The notes under the pieces are model-generated. The model worked only from the letters and a program-made list of their open reading frames with translations. It had not been told where the DNA came from and ran no database searches. A stretch of 61,202 nucleotides of DNA from Flavobacteriales bacterium (lineage in GTDB: Bacteria > Bacteroidota > Bacteroidia > Flavobacteriales_C > GCA-002722245). The stretch spans positions 171,386 through 232,587 of the forward strand of contig PBEC01000017.1 of assembly GCA_002717515.1 (NCBI GenBank), given 5' to 3'. Shown here piece by piece: positions 1 through 8,887 of the stretch. A program made the position numbers and the translations under genes. Each line of letters opens with the position of its first letter. Within the stretch, counting starts at the first letter, position 1.

Positions 1-377
1 TCTAAATCCATTGCAGGAGCAAACCAAACTGGACACTTTGCGCTTAAATAAGTTGCAATGAGCAAGTTATCACACATACCATTGGCCATTTTAGATAAAG
101 TATTGGCAGATGCAGGAGCAATAAGCATTACATCCGCCCACAAACCAAGATCGACATGGTTGGTCCATTCTCCCGAATCTTTATCATAAAACTTTGAATA
201 AACAGGATTACAAGATAAGGTAGATAACGTTAAGGGGCTTATAAAATGCGAAGCGGAGGAAGTCATTACAACTTTTACCTCCGCTTGAAGTTTTTTAAGT
301 GCTCTTATTAAGTAAGCTATTTTATAGGCAGCAATACTACCCGAAACACCTATTAATATTTTTTTGCCCTTAAGCAT
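1..377 (-). CDS. coaBC: Phosphopantothenoylcysteine decarboxylase/synthetase CoaBC, N-terminal part (cut by window edge)
   Basis: Only the first 125 codons lie in the window; the gene continues past base 1. The visible part is the flavin-dependent CoaC (HFCD-type) domain, which decarboxylates 4'-phosphopantothenoylcysteine in coenzyme A synthesis; the CoaB synthetase half would follow. I translated it by hand from an ATG at 375-377. It shows a flavoprotein start (KKILIGVSGSIAAYK), the candidate catalytic histidine H74 in TNHVDL, and the PASANT motif at residues 88-93. It starts 18 bp after the rpoZ stop, so it is probably cotranscribed with bamD and rpoZ, a common Bacteroidota arrangement. 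CoaBC shares a pathway with panB (28539) and the panE-like gene (32755), which are not linked to it. Confidence 0.95.
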   Translation of the reverse strand, partial: MLKGKKILIGVSGSIAAYKIAYLIRALKKLQAEVKVVMTSSASHFISPLTLSTLSCNPVYSKFYDKDSGEWTNHVDLGLWADVMLIAPASANTLSKMANGMCDNLLIATYLSAKCPVWFAPAMDL

Positions 378-395
378 AGCATGAAAAAGATATTC

Positions 396-728
396 TTAAT
401 CCTCTTCCGATGTTTCATTATTTGGATTCCTGAAATAAATTTCTTTATTTTTCCACTCTTCCTGAGCAATTAAACCTGGTTTTGGCAATTTCTCATAAAA
501 TTTAGAAATCTCGATTTGTTCTCTATTTTCAAAAATCTCCTCTAAATTATCAGTTGTAGAGGCGAACTCTTCTAATTTTGCATTTAACTCCTGCTTCAAT
601 TCAGTACCAATTTGGTCAGCTCTCTTTGCCAAAACATTCAATACTTCATAAATATTTTCACCCTGAGAGAAGTCTGTAACATCTCTAGTTATTGTTGATC
701 CAGGTGCAGTTGTTTTTTTATAATCCAT
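396..728 (-). CDS. rpoZ: DNA-directed RNA polymerase omega subunit (RpoZ/Rpb6 family)
   Basis: This 110-residue protein matches the Bacteroidota form of omega, the small RNA polymerase subunit that helps beta-prime fold and assemble. The N-terminal part (about residues 13-45: ITRDVTDFSQGENIYEVLNV followed by AKRADQI) is the omega-type helical segment; the acidic tail ends in a PKPGLIAQEEW region typical of the Bacteroidota form. The ATG overlaps the bamD stop by one base (TAATG), which implies translational coupling. The order bamD-rpoZ-coaBC is conserved in many Bacteroidota and supports the call. Confidence 0.9.
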   Translation of the reverse strand: MDYKKTTAPGSTITRDVTDFSQGENIYEVLNVLAKRADQIGTELKQELNAKLEEFASTTDNLEEIFENREQIEISKFYEKLPKPGLIAQEEWKNKEIYFRNPNNETSEED

Positions 729-2413
729 TACTCCTCGTTTATTTGATACTTTGTTAAACCTTTTTTTATTTTAACCTCCAAATTTTCTAATTTTTCCTTT
801 AGGGTTACATCTTTTACCTTTAAATAATGTAATTTGAAAAACTTTTGAGCACTGTAAAAACGATCATATTTTTCAAAACGTTTTCCCTTTTTTGCATACT
901 TTAAAGAGGCTGCAATCAGCAAATATACAATTTCTTCTTCATCTTTCTTACTTAATTTTCTTCCCAACTCTTTTTGAGCTCTATTTAAAGCCAGTTTATA
1001 ATGTCCCTCATTAAGTGGTTCTTTTACCAAGGCAATGGGAAAATCATTAAGCTTGGTTTCCGATTTTTTTCGAATCTTTTTCAATTTAGAGTCATAACTA
1101 GAAGGTGATTCAGACATAAATGATTCCACTTTAGGCCAATAAGCCATAAGAGTATCTAATTGCTGCTTCCTAGATTTAGCTTCCTGAGTCAATGAAAGTT
1201 TATAGTTAGACATCATAAAGAAATACCAATCCTTTCCACTGTTTTGAATAGATGTATCTGCAAGTAATTTTTTATAATGATCAATTGCAAATGCATACTT
1301 ACCTTCTTTGTAAAGTTGATAAGCAGCATTGGCTTTATAGTTATAGTATCCTAATTTAGCCAGCTCTACCTCCTTGGAGGCTTTGGTATTAATATAGTTA
1401 CGGTTGGATTCATTCAGTTCCTTGTAGAACTTTATCAAATCTTCATAATTTTTAACTTTATACTGAGTGTTAGACTTTTGACACTTTGCGTGATGGACTC
1501 TAAAAAGCTGTAAAGAAAAATTTTGCTTTTCTGATACGGATTTTGCTCTTCTCAATAAAGTTTCATATAAACCAATCGATTGCTCATAATCTCCTATTTT
1601 TTTATAATATTCAGGAAGCTCTTTCTTTAATCTTATGATTTCCTTCTGACTCTTACTGCTTATTTCTTCAATTCGAGTTTTGTATTCGCTGTTTTTATAC
1701 TTTTTATTGAATTTATTTACAGATTTAATGGATTTTTTATAACGTTCTATTTGTTTGGACTCAATACTCTTATTCGCAAGTTTAAATTGCGATTCTGCAA
1801 TCAAATAATTGGCTTCCTCTGCAAATTTCGTATCGGGAAAATCAATAAGTAAGTTTTCAAAAAATACAGTAGAGGACTTATACTCCTCCATCCTGAAGAA
1901 TAACTTGGCTTGCATATAAATTTTGAGTTCCAATTTTTTTGTCAGCTCGTCCACTCTCTGATTAACTTCATCTTTTCTTTTACTGTTTGGGTATTTATCC
2001 AAAAAAAGTTGAAACGATTCAATTGCCCTGTATGTATAGTCCTGATCCAGAAATGAAGGGGGCGACTTTTTAAAATTAGACATCCCAATGTAAAATTGAG
2101 ATTCTTCAGTATAGTTTCCTCTTGGGAATTTTTGAACCAACCTCTCAAACTCATATGCAGCAAGTCCAAAGTCGCCAAGCTGATAATCACACATGGCATA
2201 ATAAAAAAACATTTTTTCAATGTCTAACCCTGTTTTTTTGTCCTGGATTAAAGACTTAAACAAATCAGAGGCTTTGAAATAATCTTTCTTTTCGTACAAT
2301 TCAAAAGCAAGTTTTTCTTTCTTTTCTATATCTCTACTTTTTAATGTATCCTCATAAGTTGACTTACAAGAGGATAATAATAAAACGAAAGAAACAATGA
2401 CTAAAATTCGCAT
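728..2413 (-). CDS. bamD: Outer-membrane assembly lipoprotein BamD, with a long C-terminal extension
   Basis: BamD is the essential TPR lipoprotein of the BAM complex, which inserts beta-barrel proteins in the outer membrane. The protein begins with a lipoprotein signal ending at C16 (LLLSSCKS). Residues about 35-250 carry tandem TPR-like helices of BamD type (FELYEKKDYFKASDLF, then YAMCDYQLGDFGLAAYEF and IESFQLFLDKYPNSKRKDEV). The protein is 561 residues, while family members are usually about 250-290. The extra C-terminal half (about residue 265 on) is lysine-rich, helical and contains further TPR-like pieces (YEQSIGLYETLLRRA, YAFAIDHYKKLLAD). I see no frame break, so this looks like a genuine extension. 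It is followed by rpoZ with a one-base overlap. Confidence 0.85.
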   Translation of the reverse strand: MRILVIVSFVLLLSSCKSTYEDTLKSRDIEKKEKLAFELYEKKDYFKASDLFKSLIQDKKTGLDIEKMFFYYAMCDYQLGDFGLAAYEFERLVQKFPRGNYTEESQFYIGMSNFKKSPPSFLDQDYTYRAIESFQLFLDKYPNSKRKDEVNQRVDELTKKLELKIYMQAKLFFRMEEYKSSTVFFENLLIDFPDTKFAEEANYLIAESQFKLANKSIESKQIERYKKSIKSVNKFNKKYKNSEYKTRIEEISSKSQKEIIRLKKELPEYYKKIGDYEQSIGLYETLLRRAKSVSEKQNFSLQLFRVHHAKCQKSNTQYKVKNYEDLIKFYKELNESNRNYINTKASKEVELAKLGYYNYKANAAYQLYKEGKYAFAIDHYKKLLADTSIQNSGKDWYFFMMSNYKLSLTQEAKSRKQQLDTLMAYWPKVESFMSESPSSYDSKLKKIRKKSETKLNDFPIALVKEPLNEGHYKLALNRAQKELGRKLSKKDEEEIVYLLIAASLKYAKKGKRFEKYDRFYSAQKFFKLHYLKVKDVTLKEKLENLEVKIKKGLTKYQINEE

Positions 2414-2592
2414 CCGACAAAAATATATCTATTCATTGGAAATTACAACCCTAAACCGCAAAGCCATAAGGTGTTTTATATTCCAAAGAATCAAACCAAC
2501 GGTATTTTAGTTGAAATTATTTTACCGTCTGTAAATATTTTTCATTTTACTCTATCTGAAAGCATTCACCTAGAAGTGTAACTTTTTTAGTG

Positions 2593-3432
2593 TTAATCCA
2601 AAAGAAAATTTATAGTACTCGCAATTGCCTCTTTAGTATGTTTTGGAAGTTCTTCTTCATTCCAGGGATGCTTTCCTCCAAAAACATGATTAGCTCCTTC
2701 AATAAGGTGAATTTGTGAGTTTTTACTCCAGAAATTAATGCGTTTTGCATCTTCAACCTCGACGGCACTGTCCTCTGTACCGTGAACAATTAAATGTGGT
2801 TTATTCATTTTCCTAGAAGCCGTTTCAATGGAAAGACGTTCCCGGTAGTTGTATAATACTTCTACAAACTGATAATTCATAGGCATATTTTGTTTCGTTC
2901 TTCCATTAAGCACCGCTTTTACTCCTTTGGTTTTCCATTGAAGCAATTGTTCTTCATCGGGTAACCTCGAAAAACAACAACTTATACCCGCCCAGCTTAC
3001 TATTTTTGAAACATTACTATTTTCATGAGCCGCAATTGTTACCATACCTCCTCCTCGACTGTGACCCAAAAGATATATTTCTCCGTTCCAATTTTCGAGA
3101 GAAACTTTTCCTGCTTTAACCATATTTATCATGTGATGAATATCTTGAAGTTCTTTGAGGTAATTATTCTCTGCAAACGACTCTAAATCAGGAAAATCTA
3201 TTACATTTGAGCTAGTTCCTCCATTAAACGTAAAGTTAAATTTCAGAACAATCATTCCCGAATTAGCGAAACTGTTTGCAATTAGATTAAAATGCCCCCA
3301 ATCTTTAAACCCTTTAAATCCATGACAAAAAATGAGAAGTGGTTTTGGTTCCAAAGTTTCATTAAACCTTAAATCATAAACCGATTTTCTTCCGTGATGA
3401 GAAAAAAACTCTACATTACCGCTTTTCTTCAT
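2593..3432 (-). CDS. Alpha/beta hydrolase (dienelactone-hydrolase-like serine hydrolase)
   Basis: This 279-residue protein has the complete triad of the alpha/beta-hydrolase fold: nucleophile S125 in GHSRGGG, aspartate D221 in HGTEDSAV, and H249 in GANHVFG; an HGFKGFKDW segment near residue 38 fits the oxyanion region. No signal peptide is visible, so it is probably cytoplasmic. The substrate is unknown; it could be an acyl esterase or peptidase. I chose the ATG at 3430-3432 because the family alignment begins there; an upstream in-frame start would place 41 unrelated residues inside the preceding gene. Even so the gene overlaps the 3' end of the T9SS protein gene by 17 bp, suggesting coupled translation. 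Confidence 0.8.
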   Translation of the reverse strand: MKKSGNVEFFSHHGRKSVYDLRFNETLEPKPLLIFCHGFKGFKDWGHFNLIANSFANSGMIVLKFNFTFNGGTSSNVIDFPDLESFAENNYLKELQDIHHMINMVKAGKVSLENWNGEIYLLGHSRGGGMVTIAAHENSNVSKIVSWAGISCCFSRLPDEEQLLQWKTKGVKAVLNGRTKQNMPMNYQFVEVLYNYRERLSIETASRKMNKPHLIVHGTEDSAVEVEDAKRINFWSKNSQIHLIEGANHVFGGKHPWNEEELPKHTKEAIASTINFLLD

Positions 3433-5713
3433 TCCAATAAATTTTTTGAGGCAATTCGCCTTCAATTCTGAAAATGTAAACACCTGAACCAAGACCATTA
3501 AAATTAATATAACGACTTGTTCCAGTCCTAACAACCTGGCCAATTGAATTGACAATTACAAAATTTTCATTTTGACAATTATTAACCCAACCTTCATGAA
3601 CTGGCTGAATACAATTACTTATGACTTCATCGGATTTATTTATAAAAGAAATAGAAAATTCGTCAATTGCGCAGTCAACCATGTTCCAAGGGTTCAAATC
3701 ATCGGTTACTCGAACAACAAATTTAAATGGCTCCGAAGAATTTAATATTTCACCAACATTAAAAGAAGCCTCTTTCCATTTTGCCATTTCATCATCCGAA
3801 GTATAATTTTTAACATACAGGGTATCTAACCCCTGTATTAAACCAACTTTTACAGTATCGTTTGATTGTGAAGAAAGACCCAACCAATATGAATATGAAA
3901 TTGTTGCGTCGATATCTGAAGAGGACATTTCAATTTCAGGTGATACTAAAAAATTTGTCGAATTAACCGTTGTTGAACTAGCGGAAAAATGTTCGTTTAT
4001 ACCCGTACAAAAAGCCCAATCATTACAATCATTAGCCGTAGCGTCCTCCGAAGGATCATGTTGAGCACCAGAATTCAAACTAAAAGAAGCAATTGGCTGA
4101 GTTCTCTCCCATATGGATTCGTTTTTTACACTATGTACAGACCATCCTTGATTGGCTGAGAAGTCGTCATAAAAACCACTATTAAGCTCTACAAAAATCG
4201 TATCTGAAATTGAATCCAGAGCCTCAAAGAAACAGTAATTTGCATAGCCCCATTTGCCGATGTAAAAAGTATAGTTCCCAATTGGAATATTCATCGATAA
4301 AACTCCTGTTGAATCAAATATTTTTTCATGTTCAAAATCTTGTCCTGAAACAAATACGGATGCTCCACTTGGACTGCCATTATCCTTCAAAGAGAGATTG
4401 AGTATCAATTGAGACGTAGCTAACTTCTCTAAAAAAACATCTTCAATGTAAATTTGATTTTCAATCAATTGAACACTCAAAATCTTTGTCTTGTAACCAG
4501 ACAAAGAAAACTCAACTTCGACTTGACTACTTCCGATTTTACCTACTTTAAATACTCCGTCAAAATAAGTTATATCCTCTTTTCCCTCCTCGAGAACTTT
4601 GACATGAACTCCACTTAAAGGAAAACCTGTTTCTTGATCTTTGACTACCCCTTCAAAATAAGATGCATTTTGAGGGGTATAACTCAAAACATAAAGTCCA
4701 TTTTCAATATCGGAAACCAAAATATTACCACTTGGTAAAAATGGATAAACACCCCAGGCACCTGAAGCACCAGGACCACTTTTTTCCTTTTCAGTATCGA
4801 ATCTTCCAACCTCTACACAGTTTTCAGGATTCGAAACGTCTAAGGCAATTACACCGTCTTTGTAATAAGAAATGAAAGCAACAGAATCTCTTACCAATAC
4901 ATTGTGTGGCATTTCATCTCCAAGAAACCTTGATTTAAAAAACTCTACTTTCTCAGGATTAGTCTTATCCGACACATCGTAAACCCCAAGTTCAGCTCCG
5001 TTAACCTCATCGGTCGTAAAAACATAATTCCCATCATTTGATAGCCATGTATTATGAGTTTGTAAATCTTTAGTAGGATGAGAAGAAACCAAACGAATAT
5101 CACTAATGTTGCTTACATCTAGAATGTAAAAATCTCCCTGAATAATTAAAGCAGCATAAGCAGTATCATTTTTTACAAAAACATCGTGAATATAGGCTTC
5201 ATCGTAAAAGCCAATTTCTTTTGGACTCGTAGGATCCTCCTTTAAGTCGTATATAATCATACCATTGTTTCTATTGGTTCCGACAACGAAGGCCCTTCCC
5301 TTTTCATCTATAAATAAATTATGTGCTGTCTCAAATTCTTTTCCGGTTTCACCGTTAAAATCTGTAAAAGGAATTTCATAACTATCTGGTAAAACGGATA
5401 AATCATATATTCGAACACCACCTCCTGCTTCGTTGGTGACGTAAGCAAAATTATTATATACCTTTATGTCTCTCCAAATGGTTTCAGGTCCTACGCTCCT
5501 AAAAACCTCAACCGGGTTTAAAGGGTTTGTAATTTCAACAATACTTAAACCATCGTATAACCCAACCAAAGCGTACTCATTTCCTGAGGTATCCACATAT
5601 CCCCATACATCGTTCAATTTAACATCATACTCCAATCTGGACAAACTGTCGATCTGAGTTGCCCCTGTAAGAAAACAAAAAAGTAAAAAACCACTTAGAA
5701 AAAATTTTTTCAT
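3416..5713 (-). CDS. Secreted LVIVD-repeat (choice-of-anchor B type) protein with T9SS C-terminal sorting domain
   Basis: The product is 765 residues. A signal peptide (MKKFFLSGFLLFCFLTGATQ) fixes the start at 5713. Residues about 25-350 form LVIVD-type beta-propeller repeats, each of the form 'YALVGLYDGLSIVEITNP'. Residues about 355-435 resemble a carboxypeptidase-regulatory-like domain (FEGVVKDQETGFPLSGVHV). A beta-rich, jelly-roll-like region follows, and the last 70 residues (VIVNSIGQVVRTG, then LGSGVYIFRI) are a type A T9SS sorting domain that would direct export and surface attachment. The role is unknown; such proteins are often adhesive or enzyme scaffolds. It faces the arginine decarboxylase gene divergently across 71 bp. 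Confidence 0.85.
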   Translation of the reverse strand: MKKFFLSGFLLFCFLTGATQIDSLSRLEYDVKLNDVWGYVDTSGNEYALVGLYDGLSIVEITNPLNPVEVFRSVGPETIWRDIKVYNNFAYVTNEAGGGVRIYDLSVLPDSYEIPFTDFNGETGKEFETAHNLFIDEKGRAFVVGTNRNNGMIIYDLKEDPTSPKEIGFYDEAYIHDVFVKNDTAYAALIIQGDFYILDVSNISDIRLVSSHPTKDLQTHNTWLSNDGNYVFTTDEVNGAELGVYDVSDKTNPEKVEFFKSRFLGDEMPHNVLVRDSVAFISYYKDGVIALDVSNPENCVEVGRFDTEKEKSGPGASGAWGVYPFLPSGNILVSDIENGLYVLSYTPQNASYFEGVVKDQETGFPLSGVHVKVLEEGKEDITYFDGVFKVGKIGSSQVEVEFSLSGYKTKILSVQLIENQIYIEDVFLEKLATSQLILNLSLKDNGSPSGASVFVSGQDFEHEKIFDSTGVLSMNIPIGNYTFYIGKWGYANYCFFEALDSISDTIFVELNSGFYDDFSANQGWSVHSVKNESIWERTQPIASFSLNSGAQHDPSEDATANDCNDWAFCTGINEHFSASSTTVNSTNFLVSPEIEMSSSDIDATISYSYWLGLSSQSNDTVKVGLIQGLDTLYVKNYTSDDEMAKWKEASFNVGEILNSSEPFKFVVRVTDDLNPWNMVDCAIDEFSISFINKSDEVISNCIQPVHEGWVNNCQNENFVIVNSIGQVVRTGTSRYINFNGLGSGVYIFRIEGELPQKIYWNEEKR

Positions 5714-5759
5714 GGACTTAAAATGACAAAAAATAGCCAAACGACAAAGTTCTATTTAT

Positions 5760-5767
5760 TAAATTTG
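5760..5767 (+). promoter_or_regulatory. Candidate Bacteroidota -7 promoter element for the arginine decarboxylase gene
   Basis: TAAATTTG matches the Bacteroidota -7 consensus TAnnTTTG exactly and ends 17 bp before the ATG at 5785, in the divergent 71-bp intergenic region. No clear -33 TTTG is seen at the expected distance, so this is a partial promoter match. Confidence 0.4.
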
Positions 5768-5784
5768 TAATTCATTACCTGCAA

Positions 5785-7188
5785 ATGTCGAATAATTCCT
5801 ATTTCGAACTTCTTCGTGAAAATCTAAACTCCTCTAAAGAGTTTAGTGTTTGTGACAACGGAAATTTGTCATTTCACAACATCAATCTTGTAGAAATTAT
5901 TGAAAAGCATGGAACTCCATTGAAAATAACATTTCTCCCAATTATTTCCAGGCAAATCAGCAAAGCAATATCCATGTTTCATCAAGCGATGGAAGAACTT
6001 CAGTACAATGGAAACTACACTTATTGCTATTGTACCAAAAGCTCTCATTTTTCCTTTGTAATTGATGAAGTTTTAAAAAACAACGTTCATCTTGAGACTT
6101 CATCTGCATTTGATCTACCTATAATTGAACACCTTCATACAAATAATAAAATAACAAAAGAAAAAATAATCGTATGTAATGGTTTTAAGCGCCCCGAATA
6201 CACCACCAACATTGTTCGATTAATAAACAACGGCTTTAAAAATTTAATCCCTGTTTTAGATAACGTTGATGAATTTGAGACCTATGACAATTTAATCAAT
6301 TGTAATTTTAAAATTGGTATTCGAGTAGCTACCGAAGAAATACCTAACTACACCTTTTACACTAGTAGACTTGGGATTGCACCAAATAAAATAATTCAAT
6401 ATTACAAAGAAAAATTAGCTGAACACTCGAAAGCTGAGCTATCAATGCTTCATTTTTTTATAAATACAGGTATACAAGATCATGTTTACTATTGGAATGA
6501 GCTTTCAAAGTGTTTGAAAATTTATGCTGATCTAAAAAAAATATGTCCCTCTCTCAATACATTAAATATAGGCGGAGGACTCCCCTTCAAATCAAAACTC
6601 AATTTCGAATACGATTATTTTGGATTCATCAAGTCAATTTTAAAAGAAATTAAATCTTCTTGTGAGAGATATGGAATTCCAGAACCAGATATAATGACTG
6701 AGTTTGGAACCTTCACTGTTGCAGAGGCAAGTGCAAACATTTTTACAATTTTAAATGAAAAAAAACAAAACGATCGAGAATCGTGGTATATGGTAAACAA
6801 CTCCTTTATGACAACTTTACCCGATACCTGGGGAATTGATCAACGATTCATAATTTTACCAATTAACAAATGGTACAATAAATATAAAACTGTTTTCCTT
6901 GGAGGGTTAACCTGCGACAGTATGGATTTCTATAATGCTGAAGTTCACAACAACAAGTTATTTATGCCTGAACTTGAAGAAAAAAAGCCCCTTCATATTG
7001 CGTTTTTCAATACTGGTGCCTATCAAGACGCCTTATCGGGTCATGGTGGAATTAAACACTGCCTTGTTCCTTCTCCAAAACACATTGTACTTAATTTAGA
7101 TGAACACGGGAATATAAATCACTCAACTTTTACCGAAGAACAAAAACCTGAAGATGTATTAAAAATACTGGGTTATTATAAAGATTAA
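5785..7188 (+). CDS. speA: Arginine decarboxylase-like PLP enzyme (fold III, SpeA/LysA-type)
   Basis: This 467-residue protein belongs to the alanine-racemase-fold PLP decarboxylases. A likely PLP lysine lies in YCYCTKSSHF near residue 88. The FGTFTVAEAS motif (residues about 310-320), the CDSMDFYN motif, which carries the substrate-binding Cys-Asp pair, and FFNTGAYQDALSG near the C terminus fit the family. It is close in length to the arginine decarboxylases annotated in other Bacteroidota and much shorter than the 658-residue E. coli enzyme. The likely reaction is arginine to agmatine, the start of polyamine synthesis; a related amino-acid or carboxynorspermidine substrate cannot be excluded. 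Its stop codon abuts the convergent stop of the ROK gene with no gap. Confidence 0.8.
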   Translation: MSNNSYFELLRENLNSSKEFSVCDNGNLSFHNINLVEIIEKHGTPLKITFLPIISRQISKAISMFHQAMEELQYNGNYTYCYCTKSSHFSFVIDEVLKNNVHLETSSAFDLPIIEHLHTNNKITKEKIIVCNGFKRPEYTTNIVRLINNGFKNLIPVLDNVDEFETYDNLINCNFKIGIRVATEEIPNYTFYTSRLGIAPNKIIQYYKEKLAEHSKAELSMLHFFINTGIQDHVYYWNELSKCLKIYADLKKICPSLNTLNIGGGLPFKSKLNFEYDYFGFIKSILKEIKSSCERYGIPEPDIMTEFGTFTVAEASANIFTILNEKKQNDRESWYMVNNSFMTTLPDTWGIDQRFIILPINKWYNKYKTVFLGGLTCDSMDFYNAEVHNNKLFMPELEEKKPLHIAFFNTGAYQDALSGHGGIKHCLVPSPKHIVLNLDEHGNINHSTFTEEQKPEDVLKILGYYKD

Positions 7189-8100
7189 TTAAAAGTTTAA
7201 TGAGGCAGCACCTATAATACCTGCTTCATTTTTCAATGATGCTTTTTTCACAACCAGTTCTTTAGTGTAATAATCGCCCAGATAACTGTTTATTTCATTC
7301 ATCATTGATCCTTCCATATATTTAAATGTTTTGGATACTCCTCCTCCTAAAAGAATAGTATTTATATCTAAAACACGCATTGATGAAACTAAATTTTTAC
7401 CCAACCATTTACCAAAATGTGCATATGCCTTTCTAGCCAAACCGTCTTTTTCTTTTAATGCGTTTTCAATATCCTTGGCTGTTAAATCATCTGGCTTAAT
7501 TTCATTGAGTAAAGAGCTCTTATATTTTTCCTTCTCAAGTTTTTTCTTTACATATGAAACCATAGCTCTTTTACTAATGTAATCCTCATAAACTGAGTTT
7601 TCATCTGCAAGCATATGACCAATTTCCACACCGTTACCGTTACCTCCTAAAAATAACTTACCATCAATTATAGCAGCACCACCTATACCTGTCCCTAACG
7701 TTACCATCAGAAATGTACTCGGTAAATTATGCTCAGAAAAATAAAACTCTCCAAGGCAGGCTGCATTTGCGTCGTTTTCAAGAGCAAAATCATATCCAGG
7801 CAATAAAGATTCCAACTGATCTAAAATATTCGCTCCGCTCAAAGAAGGAATATTAGCAAGCCTTAGAAGAGATCTTCTATCTTTGGTTATTAAGCCAGGA
7901 ACACCAATGCCAATTTTTTTAATTTCAGGATTGGCCTCTAGAAGATCTTTTAAAAGAATACTGAAATTTTTTATGTACCCCTCCCCATGAAACAAATCAG
8001 CTGTGGGATATTTAACCTTTTCCAAAAGTTCCCCATCTCTTGAGACAATCCCAATTTTAGTATTTGTACCCCCTATGTCAACTCCGATAAATTTATTCAC
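7189..8100 (-). CDS. ROK-family sugar kinase without the usual cysteine zinc motif
   Basis: ROK proteins phosphorylate hexoses such as glucose. Starting from a GTG at 8098-8100, the protein is 303 residues and opens with the ATP-binding DIGGTNTKIG motif. A second phosphate motif (VTLGTGIGGAAI) and a substrate-binding EIGHM motif are present. The CxCGxxGCxE zinc site that normally follows is missing: EIGHM is followed by LADENSVYEDYISKRAM with no cysteines. This resembles a zinc-less ROK subgroup. In-frame ATG codons at about 8136 and 8175 would add residues unlike the family, so the GTG is preferred. Its likely role is sugar phosphorylation in the cytoplasm. Confidence 0.8.
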   Translation of the reverse strand: MNKFIGVDIGGTNTKIGIVSRDGELLEKVKYPTADLFHGEGYIKNFSILLKDLLEANPEIKKIGIGVPGLITKDRRSLLRLANIPSLSGANILDQLESLLPGYDFALENDANAACLGEFYFSEHNLPSTFLMVTLGTGIGGAAIIDGKLFLGGNGNGVEIGHMLADENSVYEDYISKRAMVSYVKKKLEKEKYKSSLLNEIKPDDLTAKDIENALKEKDGLARKAYAHFGKWLGKNLVSSMRVLDINTILLGGGVSKTFKYMEGSMMNEINSYLGDYYTKELVVKKASLKNEAGIIGAASLNF

Positions 8101-8227
8101 TTGAAGTTCATTTAAAATGATAACCGTAAAATACATAAGCTGAATGAATCTCCAAAATTTAAATGACGATTTCACATCTTATTTATTAACATCAGCTAAA
8201 TAAGGATTTTTTATATCTTTAATCTTG

Positions 8228-8887
8228 ATGATTAAAGCTGTTAACATAAAAAAATCTTTTGGTGAAAACCACATTCTCAACGGGGTAAATCTTGAGATAA
8301 AAAAAGGCGAATTAGTGGCCATAATAGGGGCATCAGGAGCCGGAAAAACAAGCCTCTTACAGATTTTAGGAACACTCGACAAACCAAATGGAGGTGAAAT
8401 ATACATAAATAACGTTCCCATACATTCAATGAGCGATAAAGAGCTTTCAAAATTTCGAAACTCCGACATTGGTTTTGTATTTCAGTTTCATCATCTTCTT
8501 CCTGAGTTTACCGCACTTGAGAATGTTTTAATGCCAGGACTAATAATGGGAGGGAAAAGCAATGAAGTAAAAGCCAAGGCAGTTGACCTTTTAAAAAAAT
8601 TAAAGGTAAACCACAGATCAGAACACAAACCCAGTGAAATGAGTGGTGGAGAACAGCAACGTGTAGCTGTTGCCCGAGCTTTAATAAACAGTCCATCCGT
8701 TATTTTAGCAGACGAACCCTCAGGCAATTTGGATTCTAGTAATGCGAGTGACTTGCACGCTTTGTTTGTAGAGCTTAAAAAAGAATTTAACCAAACCTTT
8801 GTCATTGTAACTCACAACAGAGAACTTGCGAATCTGGCCGATAGAGTAATAGAGATTGCCGATGGAAATATTGTTGGGCATGAATAA
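8228..8887 (+). CDS. lolD: ABC transporter ATP-binding protein, LolD-like
   Basis: This 219-residue ATPase has Walker A (GASGAGKTS, residues 34-42), the signature MSGGEQQRVAVARAL, Walker B (VILADEPSG) and a switch histidine in VTHNRE. The closest family is LolD, the ATPase that powers release of lipoproteins from the inner membrane toward the outer membrane; the FQFHHLLPEFTALENV segment is typical. No LolC/E-type permease lies beside it, so the assignment rests on the ATPase alone. The ATG at 8228 is preferred over a TTG at 8225. A TATCTTTA box at 8214-8221, one mismatch from the -7 consensus, sits only 7 bp upstream and hints at a nearly leaderless transcript. The stop overlaps the next gene by 8 bp. 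Confidence 0.85.
   Translation: MIKAVNIKKSFGENHILNGVNLEIKKGELVAIIGASGAGKTSLLQILGTLDKPNGGEIYINNVPIHSMSDKELSKFRNSDIGFVFQFHHLLPEFTALENVLMPGLIMGGKSNEVKAKAVDLLKKLKVNHRSEHKPSEMSGGEQQRVAVARALINSPSVILADEPSGNLDSSNASDLHALFVELKKEFNQTFVIVTHNRELANLADRVIEIADGNIVGHE

Noticed and set aside
8179-8469. Minus-strand open frame inside lolD
   Set aside because: It is a shadow of lolD; no family match and no separate context.
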